From Verrucomicrobia bacterium ADurb.Bin018 (lineage in GTDB: Bacteria; Verrucomicrobiota; Kiritimatiellia; CAIQIC01; Lenti-01), in the NCBI GenBank assembly GCA_002071335.1, contig MWEZ01000007.1, positions 1-34,600 on the forward strand: DNA of 34,600 bases, read 5' to 3'. The translations under genes were made by a program, and so were the position numbers. The notes beneath the pieces were generated by a model. That model was not told where the DNA came from and searched no databases. It saw only the letters and a list, made by a program, of their open reading frames with translations. Positions 8,493 to 15,517 of this stretch are shown here, one piece after another; position 1 is the first letter of the stretch, and each line of letters starts with the position of its first letter.

Positions 8493-8783
8493 CCCCTGCC
8501 GAAGAAGCAGAGTTCAGAGGTCAAAGGTCAGACGGGAACAAAAATAAAAATATTCCAAACCCAAAAAATCTCCCCGCCCGTTGAATATTTTTTCACAGTG
8601 TGGAAAAGTTTTTTCCACAGCGTGGAACAATCGGGCCGGCTCATTGCCGATTGAAGTAGTGTTTTTTGGGCAACAACTATCATGCGGGACGGCACTGAAC
8701 GGTAAAACCCAATAATTATCAATCAGATTACGAAGTAAAAAAGTGAGTGGTTCACTGCGTCTTTTTACCCTTCCGTGGCGAGG
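8493..8783. other. Gene-free AT-rich intergenic region
   Basis: This 291-base stretch separates the ends of the convergent prenyl synthase and membrane-protein genes. It is AT-richer than its surroundings, with A- and T-runs (for example around 8540-8560 and 8588-8614) and the paired inverted repeat listed separately. No credible open frame or tRNA is seen. Confidence 0.7.
8588..8628. repeat. Two tandem inverted repeats containing DnaA-box-like 9-mers
   Basis: The first copy (8588-8607) is TTTTTTCACAGTGTGGAAAA and the second (8609-8628) is TTTTTTCCACAGCGTGGAAC. Three 9-mers fit the DnaA-box consensus TTWTNCACA: 8589-8597 (+), 8599-8607 (-) and 8611-8619 (+). Each unit can also fold as a hairpin flanked by A/T-runs, so a bidirectional terminator for the two convergent genes is an equally good reading. 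Confidence 0.6.
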
Positions 8784-9200
8784 TCAGGCGGTGGGCGGGG
8801 ATGCGGGTGCACAGGCATCGTTGCTATGGGCGGTGGCAAACCAAGCGGCAATGAAAAGAATCAGGAAGACAAAATCAATGACTGCGAAGGGCACCCACAT
8901 TCCGGGAATGTTGGCGTGCCACCAATGCCAGCCAATAACGCTGCAATAGGACACTTTCAACAACATCCCATACGGGATCAAGTTGCGGTTCTGCCAGGGC
9001 CGGCGCGCAATGGCGGCAAACATCAGCGCAAACACCAGCAGCAGCGCGGCCGGGAATTGGATGTAGCCCCAGTGATTGGGCGGCGCGACTTTGTAGGCCG
9101 CAAACAGGCGCTCCCCAGCCACCAGGAATGAGCCGCCCAACAAGCCGTCATACAACGCTGCGATGCTGAACACCGTGCGCATACAGGTTTTTCTGCCCAT
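8784..9200 (-). CDS. Small polytopic membrane protein, function unknown
   Basis: A 138-residue protein with about four hydrophobic segments: roughly residues 8-28, 41-62, 73-90 and 98-117. It begins MGRKTCMRTVFSIAALYDG. The Trp/His-rich loop between the last helices (IGWHWWHANIPGMW) could bind a ligand or metal. ATG 9200 has an excellent GGAGG seven bases upstream, which rules out the longer frame to 9314. It begins 13 bases after the radical SAM gene's stop and ends the three-gene operon. I do not recognise a named family. It loosely resembles small DoxX-like four-helix membrane proteins, but without a diagnostic motif. Confidence 0.8.
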   Translation of the reverse strand: MGRKTCMRTVFSIAALYDGLLGGSFLVAGERLFAAYKVAPPNHWGYIQFPAALLLVFALMFAAIARRPWQNRNLIPYGMLLKVSYCSVIGWHWWHANIPGMWVPFAVIDFVFLILFIAAWFATAHSNDACAPASPPTA

Positions 9201-9213
9201 GATTTTCCTCCAT

Positions 9214-10524
9214 TTAGGTTTTGCGCCCGCGCCGCAGTTGGCGGAACCGCTCCCGGCGGCGACGGGTAAACTCTTCACCGTATAAACGTACCACCAACTT
9301 GTGGAAACCGTCATGCAATTCTTGGCGGGTCATGTTGGCGGGTTCGTAATTGATGTCGAACAACGTGCACTTGCGCCAGTTGCGCGGCTCCAGCAGGCGA
9401 CCCTCGCGCGCGAGGCGGGCGTAGAGTGGCGTGCCGGGAAATGGTGTTTGGATGGTCACTTGCACCTCGTAGAGCCCGGACGAGTCCACGAAATCAAAAA
9501 CTTGGTCGAAAATAGCCGGCCCGTGGCCATCGAGGCCAATCACGAAGCAGCCATTGACCGTAATGCCGTGCTCCTGAATGGTCTGAATGGCTTCGCGATA
9601 CTGCGGCAGGCGGCGCGCTTTCCAGTTGGAGTGCTGTTCAAGACCTTGCAGGCCGTCGGCCACGGGACTTTCCAAGCCAACCAGCACTTGCGCGCAGCCG
9701 GTTTCGCGCATCAGCGTAAGCAACTCCGGATTCTGGGCCACGGCCAAATCGGTTTCTGCGAACCAGCGGAGCCCCTGCCCCTTCAATGCCGGCAACAAGT
9801 CCAGCCAGTAGGCGTGATGGACAAAGCTGTTGTCATCCGCGAACTCAATGAACGGCTGCGGCCAGATTTCCTTGATTCGCGCAATCTCTGCCAGCACCTT
9901 GGCCGCAGGTTTTTGTTTGTAGCGCTCGGTCAGGATCACCGAGCTGGCGCAAAACTCGCAGCGGTGTGGGCAACCGCGGCTGGTTTGCACCGTCAGACGG
10001 TTATATTTTTCGATGGCCAGCAATTCAAACGCGGGCAGCGGCGCATCGGCCATGTTGAAATCGTCCGGCGCGGCGCGATAAATCGGTTGCAGCGCGCCGC
10101 GTGCGGCGTCCGCCAGCACGCGCGGCCATGTGGCTTCGCCCTCGCCCACCACGGCGGTGGCGCCGCAGGCCGTAGCTTCTTCGGGGAGCGCCGTCACGTG
10201 CGGCCCGCCCAGCACTACGGCCACCCCCGCCGCACGCAACCGCCGCGCCAATTCATAGGCCTCGTCCATTTGCGCGCTATACGAAGAAATCGCCGCCAAA
10301 TCCAAGCCCGCGGGCAAGGCCTCCAGTTGGTGAACATCCGGCACTTCGTAATAGCTGACATGGTGCTGTCGGGGCGTCATCCCGGCCAGTGTCAGCAGTC
10401 CCAAACTGGGCAATGAAGCGATGGTCTTGCTGCGCTCCACAAAACCGGGCAGCGTAAGCCCCAGTTTGAGCAACTCCGCGTCGCAGACGCGGATGCCACT
10501 CATGGCAAACAGGCCGATATTCAT
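9214..10524 (-). CDS. B12-binding-domain radical SAM protein (DUF4070-like tail)
   Basis: A 436-residue radical SAM enzyme with an N-terminal cobalamin-binding-like Rossmann domain (about 1-150, including VVLGGPHVTALPEEA and VGEGEATWP). The radical SAM core has C185-x3-C189-x2-C192 (CPHRCEFC). The later blocks FADDNSFV, LVGLESP, CFVIGLDGHGP and QTPFPGTPLY are typical of class B methylase-like members. The basic C-terminal tail (YGEEFTRRRRERFRQ) resembles DUF4070 proteins, a group that includes the hopanoid methylase HpnP. ATG 10524 overlaps the upstream stop as ATGA, implying coupled translation. The substrate is unknown. The flanking membrane proteins hint at a lipid or membrane substrate, which is inference. 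Confidence 0.85.
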   Translation of the reverse strand: MNIGLFAMSGIRVCDAELLKLGLTLPGFVERSKTIASLPSLGLLTLAGMTPRQHHVSYYEVPDVHQLEALPAGLDLAAISSYSAQMDEAYELARRLRAAGVAVVLGGPHVTALPEEATACGATAVVGEGEATWPRVLADAARGALQPIYRAAPDDFNMADAPLPAFELLAIEKYNRLTVQTSRGCPHRCEFCASSVILTERYKQKPAAKVLAEIARIKEIWPQPFIEFADDNSFVHHAYWLDLLPALKGQGLRWFAETDLAVAQNPELLTLMRETGCAQVLVGLESPVADGLQGLEQHSNWKARRLPQYREAIQTIQEHGITVNGCFVIGLDGHGPAIFDQVFDFVDSSGLYEVQVTIQTPFPGTPLYARLAREGRLLEPRNWRKCTLFDINYEPANMTRQELHDGFHKLVVRLYGEEFTRRRRERFRQLRRGRKT

Positions 10525-10898
10525 CCTGCCACCAACCGCCACGCGAAACCAATCAGGCCGACCATTGCGGCCAGCGCCGGAATAAAGAATAAATGGCGAA
10601 AAGGCTTTTTCCATGCCGCCAGAAAGCACACCGCCGGCATGCCGACCGCCGCCACCAACAGCAAATGAGAAATCCACGTAAGACCATCCGTCAGGCCCAA
10701 TGCCCGAACAGTCAGACCAAAGAACAAATTAAGTATTCCAATACCAAATAAGGCGATGTGCCCCAGCCGCAACATGCGGCGTGGCCATGAGGCGTAGCCA
10801 CCCAGCCAGTTTGGATCATGGAAAAAGAGACCGATGACCGCCCCCGCCACGCAGCCCAGCGCAAATCCTACCCACCCGGCCTGAATATTGATCATCAT
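10521..10898 (-). CDS. Small four-helix membrane protein, function unknown
   Basis: A 125-residue membrane protein with about four hydrophobic segments: GWVGFALGCVAGAVIGLFF, then IALFGIGILNLFFGL, LLLVAAVGMPAVCFLAAW and FFIPALAAMVGLIGFAW. The central block WPRRMLRLGHIALFGIG is rich in Arg, His and aromatics and looks like a conserved family core, though I cannot name the family. AGGAGG stands upstream of the tandem ATG codons at 10898 and 10895. It is the first gene of the operon and overlaps the radical SAM gene by four bases (ATGA). A promoter lies 36 bases before the start. Confidence 0.8.
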   Translation of the reverse strand: MMINIQAGWVGFALGCVAGAVIGLFFHDPNWLGGYASWPRRMLRLGHIALFGIGILNLFFGLTVRALGLTDGLTWISHLLLVAAVGMPAVCFLAAWKKPFRHLFFIPALAAMVGLIGFAWRLVAG

Positions 10899-10933
10899 GG
10901 CGCTGCGCTGCCTCCTGTTCAGCTTGTGGGGCG

Positions 10934-10961
10934 AGTATAGCCCGCTGGCGGGTGATGTCAA
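10934..10961 (-). promoter_or_regulatory. Strong sigma70-like promoter for the radical SAM operon
   Basis: On the minus strand TTGACA (10961-10956), a 16-base spacer and TATACT (10939-10934) nearly equal the consensus. The spacer contains a perfect inverted repeat CCCGC-TG-GCGGG (10941-10952), which may be an operator. Confidence 0.75.
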
Positions 10962-11045
10962 AGCATGGAACGGGGCACGCCTGAGTTCCGCATTCGTACG
11001 CCCGGTTATTTCACTGATTTTGTGTGGCCCAACCGGAAGCGCAGG

Positions 11046-11804
11046 TCAGAACTCGCCGCGGATATCCACCTGGGCGACGTAGCCGCGCAAAATCTCGGCA
11101 TAGGCCCGCAGAGTGGCGGCGCTGGTTTCCGGCATGGCGCGGCAAGCCGGATCGGGTAGTTCCTCCCGCGGGATGAACGCTTGCAGCACGTGGCGCTGCG
11201 CGCCCTGCACCCACGCGCCAATAGCGTGTATATGTTCGGGGCTGTGCCAAGCTTCGATCACCGTGGTGCGGAATTCATAATTCCTGGCCTGCGCCTGAAT
11301 CAGGCGGATGGATTCCGTTAGCGCGGCGATGTTCTGAAAGCCGGTGCGCGCGGGATAGTCCGCCGGCGCGAATTTGACATCCATCGCCACATAATCCACC
11401 AGCGGCAGCAGCCGGGCCAAGACCTCTGGTCGCGAACCGTTGGTGTCCAACTTGCGCAGGAAGCCCCATTCACGTAGCTGCTCCACCAGCCGGAAAACTC
11501 CGGGATGCAGCGTCGGCTCCCCACCCGTGATGACGGCGCCGGTCACCCAGTTATCCCGATGTCTGCGGCTGAGTTGTTCCACTTCGGCCCACGGCAGCCC
11601 GCGCGCATCCGCGCGACCCATCAATTGAGCGTTATGGCAAAAACCGCAGGTGAAATTGCAACCCGTCAGAAAAAAAACAGCGGCCAGTTGGCCGGGATAA
11701 TCCACCAGCGAGGCGTTTTGTAAAATACCATAGACGGGTGACAACGCGGCGGTCGGTGATTCGGCGGCGGGCTCAGATGCCTTGTTGATTCCCGGCGGCA
11801 TCAT
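11046..11804 (-). CDS. nrdG: Anaerobic ribonucleotide reductase-activating radical SAM protein
   Basis: Activates class III ribonucleotide reductase by using SAM and a [4Fe-4S] cluster to form the glycyl radical on NrdD. The protein is 252 residues from ATG 11804. The cluster motif is C49-x3-C53-x2-C56 (CNFTCGFC) after the family block SLVDYPGQLAAVFFLTGC. ITGGEPTLHP and the DVKFAP and FRTTV segments follow, as in the TIGR02495-type NrdG group. About 25 residues before the conserved start look disordered. Candidate starts are ATG 11804, ATG 11801 and TTG 11813, all without a clear ribosome-binding site, so translation may be coupled to the redoxin gene 13 bases upstream. It is the third gene of nrdD-redoxin-nrdG. 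Confidence 0.92.
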   Translation of the reverse strand: MMPPGINKASEPAAESPTAALSPVYGILQNASLVDYPGQLAAVFFLTGCNFTCGFCHNAQLMGRADARGLPWAEVEQLSRRHRDNWVTGAVITGGEPTLHPGVFRLVEQLREWGFLRKLDTNGSRPEVLARLLPLVDYVAMDVKFAPADYPARTGFQNIAALTESIRLIQAQARNYEFRTTVIEAWHSPEHIHAIGAWVQGAQRHVLQAFIPREELPDPACRAMPETSAATLRAYAEILRGYVAQVDIRGEF

Positions 11805-11817
11805 GGCGGGCAACGGC

Positions 11818-12216
11818 TCAAAGACTCTTGGCCTGCCGCAAGACCGCTTCGATCATCTTGGGCGAAATCACGCCGCGACCGGTCGCGGAATAATCGGTTT
11901 GAATCCCCACCCACGTGTAAAGCGCGCTGGCGCCAACAGGCGGCGTCATAGCGCCGGGCGTCGGATTGGGCAATGGCTCTTGGACACCCGTCACCGGATT
12001 GGCCTTGGACACGTAAAAACCCGGGACACGCTGGGGATTCAAGCACTCGGCTTCGCAGAACTCCACGAGGCCATTTTCGGTTTCGAGGTCGTGATAGACT
12101 TTTTCAAAATCCGCCCATTCGGCTTCTTGGAGCAAATCATCCAAGCGGCCATTAAGCGTGTGGCACTTGTCGCAAGCCGGTTTGCCAAACACATGCACTT
12201 GGTAGGTCTTGGCCAT
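11818..12216 (-). CDS. Thioredoxin/glutaredoxin-like CxxC protein in the nrdDG operon
   Basis: A 132-residue small redoxin with the active-site motif C15-D-K-C18 (GKPACDKCH) after a first beta-strand (YQVHVFG) and a cis-proline-like RVPGFYV near residue 66. Two more cysteines occur in FCEAEC. A C-terminal extension of about 50 residues is not part of a standard glutaredoxin. The gene starts three bases after nrdD (TGGAGG upstream of ATG 12216) and precedes nrdG by 13 bases. Some class III reductases take electrons from a thioredoxin or NrdH-like redoxin rather than formate, and the position suggests this protein does that job for NrdD. The role is inference; the fold assignment rests on the motif and size. 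Confidence 0.75.
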   Translation of the reverse strand: MAKTYQVHVFGKPACDKCHTLNGRLDDLLQEAEWADFEKVYHDLETENGLVEFCEAECLNPQRVPGFYVSKANPVTGVQEPLPNPTPGAMTPPVGASALYTWVGIQTDYSATGRGVISPKMIEAVLRQAKSL

Positions 12217-12219
12217 GGT

Positions 12220-14964
12220 TCAAGCCTCCACCGGTTGCGGCGCGGGGCAAGCCGCGGGCATTGTTTGGGACGCGACGGGCGACGCGGCTTCCACCGCATA
12301 GATGCCGCGTTGTCGTGCGGGCAGTTCGCCCTCGCGCTTGCTCTTGTTCCAGTTGTTGATCTTGCTGAAGTAGCCCACCACGCGGGTTTCGCCTTCCACG
12401 TGCGCGGAGCCGCACGCGGTGCAGCGCTCCTTCAGGCCGCGCATGTTGTGGCCGCAATCGAGGCAATAGGTGAACTCCGGCGAGAGCGTCACTTGGGCTG
12501 ACTGCGTGCGGAAGAAAGTCTCGCGCATCAGGGTCTCGATGGCCTGCGGCGAAGGCCGTTCTTCGCCAATGAACGCGTGCGTGATGGCGCCGCTTTCAAT
12601 GAGGCTGTGGAAACGCGCCTGCTTGCGGATGCGCTCCACCAGCGATACCGGGGCATCGGCGGACAGATGCACACTGTTGGTGTAGTACGCCACATCTTCG
12701 CTGCCACCTTTATATACTTGCAGAGCCTCGTCGCGGTAATACACCAGGTCGGCCTTGGCCAGCCGGCGCGCCGCGCTCTCGGCGGGCGACTCTTCCAACG
12801 TCAGCTTCATCTTGTGTTTCACGGAAAGTTTCTTGCAGCGCAGGAACATGTGGGCCACGAGCTTTTCGCCCAAACGCATGGCTTCTTCGCTTTCGTGGAA
12901 CTCCTGGCCCGTCAGGAAGCGCACGGCATCATTCACGCCAATGAGGCCGATGATGTAGGTGGCCTTGTCGAGCTCCACATACGGCTTGCCATCGCAAGCC
13001 GGCTTGCCGATTTGCCACAGCGGGAAGCCCGGGCCGCTGATCATTTCCGCGATGCGGTTGCGCTTTTGCTCGTGCGCCTTCACGCAGAGGTCCATCATCT
13101 TGTCCACCTCGGCCACCAGCCCCTCAAACGTGCGCTCGCCGGCGCGTGCCGCGCGGTACATGCACTGCGGGATGTTGATGGTCACATTCTGGAATCCGCA
13201 AAACCGCATGCTTTCGGGGTGCCGCAGCATGTAGTTGTCCTGGATGGTCGTGCGCAGCCGACAACAGGCGGACAGTGTCACCTCGTCGCGGTCGAAAATG
13301 AAATAGACCGAGCCATTGCGGCTGGCCACTTCACAAGCGCGCTGGAAGATGGCCAACTGCGCCGGGTCGGTGAAGGTTTCGGCGCTGACGTGGAAATCGC
13401 ACTTGGGGAACTCAAATACGTGGCCGTTGGCGTCGCCGGCCTCCCAGACATTGAGGAGGGCGCGGGTCAGTTCGCGGGCCTCTTCTTCGTAATCGCCATA
13501 GGTCAGCAGGCGTTCGCCACGGGCGGCAAGCGCCTCGGCCACATCGGCGGCATAGCGCTGGCCGTGGCGGGGATCGGGCTCTTCGCGCAGGACGCAGCGG
13601 CGCGTGCCGTCGTCATCCGTCACATACAGCTCCATCAACCGGTTGCCGTTGGCATCCAGCTCGTCGCGAATGACCTCCTCCAGCCGCGCGATGGTGCCGT
13701 CGGCGCGTTGCAGCATGTAGCGCCCGTGCGGGCCAACCGCCGGCACATCCTTCAAGTAAGCCGGCACGCCGGTGTGAATGTTGAAGTCGAGGAAGATGGT
13801 CTGCCCACCGCGTGAGAACGCATTTTGCGCCCCGCCAAAAATCAGGCCCTGCGCCACTTGATGGATTTCCTTGGCGCTCTTGCCGCGCAGGTACGGCGCA
13901 AACATGATGTTGATGTAAGCCAGCCCGAGGGCGCCCGCATAGTTCGCCTGCATGGAAGCCACAAACGTATGAAGGTGGCCAGTCAGCACGTGCGCGCTGG
14001 AGGCCGGTGCGCTTTCGTTGTTCAGGTTGTTCAGCCCGCGTAGGCCGTACTTCTTGATGTATTCCACCGAGTGCGACGAGCAATACACCCGGTGCGGATA
14101 ACCCAGATCGTGCAAGTGCAGTGCGCCCGTGTTGTGCGCGTTTTTCAGGTCGGCGGAAAAGATAGTGTCCAGCGCCCACTGCTTCAACACCAGCTCCGCA
14201 AGGGCCAACTGCACTGCCTCGGGGTTGTTGTTGACGATGTTGCTGTTTTCCTGGCTCTTGGCATACATCAGCCGGTCCACAAACTGCCGCGAAACGCCAT
14301 AGACCGAGAGGTCGCGCAACTGATGCCGGTAACCGCGCAGGGCAAGCTCGTTGTTGAGCAACTCGCGCACCAGCGTGCTATCCACGCTGCCCATACCACT
14401 GGCGATCACTTGGTTCTCAACGGTCTTGGCAATGTTCAGCGCCACCTCTTCATTCAAATCGGTGTGCCGCAGCAACGAGTCCACCAGCTCCTTGCGATCC
14501 CACGGCAGCGTGTGGCCGTGCACCACCGACTCCACCAGCAACATACTGGCGTCAGTCAAATCCACGGGCTTGCCACTGGCGGCCTTTTGCTGGCTGCGCA
14601 CCCGGATGCGCTCGCGTGCCAATTGGCGATGCTTGCGGAAGCGTTTATAGGCCGCAACAATCGGCGCATAGCCTTGCTCGGCCAGCACAATCTCGATCAG
14701 ATCCTGCATATCTTCGATGTGCGGAATGCGGCGACCATGTTCATCGGGCGACACATGATATTCGCTGCGCGGATCGGACAACTGTTGAATCACCAGATCA
14801 GCCATTTGCTCGGGCATGGTTTCGCCCACTTCCACGTGGTCGCGGCGGCGCACCTCATCAGCAGCGCGGAAGATTGCCAACACGATCTTGTCCCGGCGGA
14901 ACGGCACCACCATGCCATCGCGCTTGCGGAACCCGTCGAATACGATCGCTTCAGTCTTGTTCAT
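12220..14964 (-). CDS. nrdD: Anaerobic (class III) ribonucleoside-triphosphate reductase
   Basis: Reduces ribonucleotides to deoxyribonucleotides without oxygen, using a glycyl radical. The protein is 914 residues. An ATP-cone at about 1-115 (VVPFRRDKIVLAIFRAADE, later AAYKRFRKHRQ) gives dATP/ATP control. The catalytic barrel includes LHDLGYP, FDFNIHTGVP-like FLDFNIHTGVP, and a CCRLRT block that probably holds the thiyl cysteine. Near the C-terminus is a zinc site (CLDCG then CTACG), followed by the glycyl radical region RVVGYF with Gly864 and then NNWNKSKREGEL. ATG 14964 has AAGGAG nine bases upstream and replaces the longer frame to 15063. A promoter with an NrdR box lies upstream, and the redoxin and nrdG genes follow. 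Confidence 0.96.
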   Translation of the reverse strand: MNKTEAIVFDGFRKRDGMVVPFRRDKIVLAIFRAADEVRRRDHVEVGETMPEQMADLVIQQLSDPRSEYHVSPDEHGRRIPHIEDMQDLIEIVLAEQGYAPIVAAYKRFRKHRQLARERIRVRSQQKAASGKPVDLTDASMLLVESVVHGHTLPWDRKELVDSLLRHTDLNEEVALNIAKTVENQVIASGMGSVDSTLVRELLNNELALRGYRHQLRDLSVYGVSRQFVDRLMYAKSQENSNIVNNNPEAVQLALAELVLKQWALDTIFSADLKNAHNTGALHLHDLGYPHRVYCSSHSVEYIKKYGLRGLNNLNNESAPASSAHVLTGHLHTFVASMQANYAGALGLAYINIMFAPYLRGKSAKEIHQVAQGLIFGGAQNAFSRGGQTIFLDFNIHTGVPAYLKDVPAVGPHGRYMLQRADGTIARLEEVIRDELDANGNRLMELYVTDDDGTRRCVLREEPDPRHGQRYAADVAEALAARGERLLTYGDYEEEARELTRALLNVWEAGDANGHVFEFPKCDFHVSAETFTDPAQLAIFQRACEVASRNGSVYFIFDRDEVTLSACCRLRTTIQDNYMLRHPESMRFCGFQNVTINIPQCMYRAARAGERTFEGLVAEVDKMMDLCVKAHEQKRNRIAEMISGPGFPLWQIGKPACDGKPYVELDKATYIIGLIGVNDAVRFLTGQEFHESEEAMRLGEKLVAHMFLRCKKLSVKHKMKLTLEESPAESAARRLAKADLVYYRDEALQVYKGGSEDVAYYTNSVHLSADAPVSLVERIRKQARFHSLIESGAITHAFIGEERPSPQAIETLMRETFFRTQSAQVTLSPEFTYCLDCGHNMRGLKERCTACGSAHVEGETRVVGYFSKINNWNKSKREGELPARQRGIYAVEAASPVASQTMPAACPAPQPVEA

Positions 14965-15001
14965 GCTCCTGCGCTCCTTTTCACCGCTCCACAAAATCAT
15001 A

Positions 15002-15035
15002 ACGGAACAGGCAACCCGCAGTTGCCTTGCTCCGT
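15002..15035 (-). promoter_or_regulatory. Hairpin in the nrdD leader
   Basis: AGGCAAC/GTTGCCT (15009-15015, 15021-15027) is a perfect 7-bp stem, extended by an outer ACGGA/TCCGT pair (15002-15006, 15031-15035). It lies in the predicted nrdD 5' untranslated region about 40 bases before the start codon. No T-run follows. Its role is unknown. Confidence 0.4.
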
Positions 15036-15103
15036 TTGATTTTCTGTGTAGCCCAAGGGCCATGCGTCAACAACCCATAAAGCCCCCATCCAGCCAAATA
15101 ATC

Positions 15104-15132
15104 ATTATAGCACAACAACTTGTGGTTGTTAG
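15104..15132 (-). promoter_or_regulatory. nrdD promoter
   Basis: A perfect -10 hexamer TATAAT (15109-15104, minus) is preceded by a 17-base spacer and CTAACA (15132-15127) as a weak -35. A perfect TTGACA at 15139-15134 lies seven bases too far upstream for normal spacing. The predicted leader to ATG 14964 is about 130 bases. The NrdR box fills the spacer. Confidence 0.65.
15110..15125 (-). promoter_or_regulatory. NrdR box (ribonucleotide reductase repressor site)
   Basis: GCACAACAACTTGTGG fits the 16-base NrdR consensus architecture ACACWA-N4-TWGTGT: arms GCACAA and TTGTGG each match 5 of 6, with a 4-base centre. It abuts the TATAAT box, so bound NrdR would block RNA polymerase. NrdR boxes usually come in pairs about three helical turns apart. 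At that distance (15140-15156) there is only a poor match. Confidence 0.65.
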
Positions 15133-15517
15133 TTGTCAAGGCAACTATATTCTGTTATTTTGTGGCCGTAATCGTTTAGTTATCAACAGGTTACGGGCCG
15201 CAAGTCCGGGGCTTTTGCCCCTTGGGCAAATCCACTCCAAAACCGGCCGTTTTCTGCCCCAAAAACAAGCTCGGGCAAGGCTGCAAAAACCCGGACCGCC
15301 CACCGGAATTATCCCCACGATCAGCTGTCGAAAACCTTCTAGCCGTTAGCGGCGAGATGGTGGTGTTCCGCAATCATTCTCGCCCTTCATGAGCCACCGG
15401 ATTGGATTGGAGGGGTGGAGTTTTCGGGCTATCCGCGTCTGGCCGGATCGAACCAGCTCACTTTTCTTTGTGCGGGGACGTTCAGCTTCCCCACACTGCA
15501 TTGTTTTAGCTGTTTCG
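15133..15517. other. Gene-free region between hisD end and nrdD promoter
   Basis: No coding frame is credible here. It holds two hairpins. TTTGCCC-CTT-GGGCAAA (15214-15230) is a perfect 7-bp stem. GTGCGGGGA/TCCCCACAC (15470-15478, 15488-15496) has one imperfect pair, lies about 20 bases after the hisD stop and may help end hisD transcription, although it lacks a T-run on the minus strand. Confidence 0.55.

Noticed and set aside
8528-8722. 64-codon minus-strand frame in the AT-rich gap
   Set aside because: It is read through the palindromic repeats, has no ribosome-binding site and no family-like sequence.
12577-13815. 412-codon plus-strand frame
   Set aside because: Shadow of nrdD; no motif or start signal.
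15430-15490. GGTTCGATCC (minus strand) resembling a tRNA T-loop
   Set aside because: The flanking bases do not form the T-stem with correct loop size, and no acceptor or anticodon stem can be drawn.
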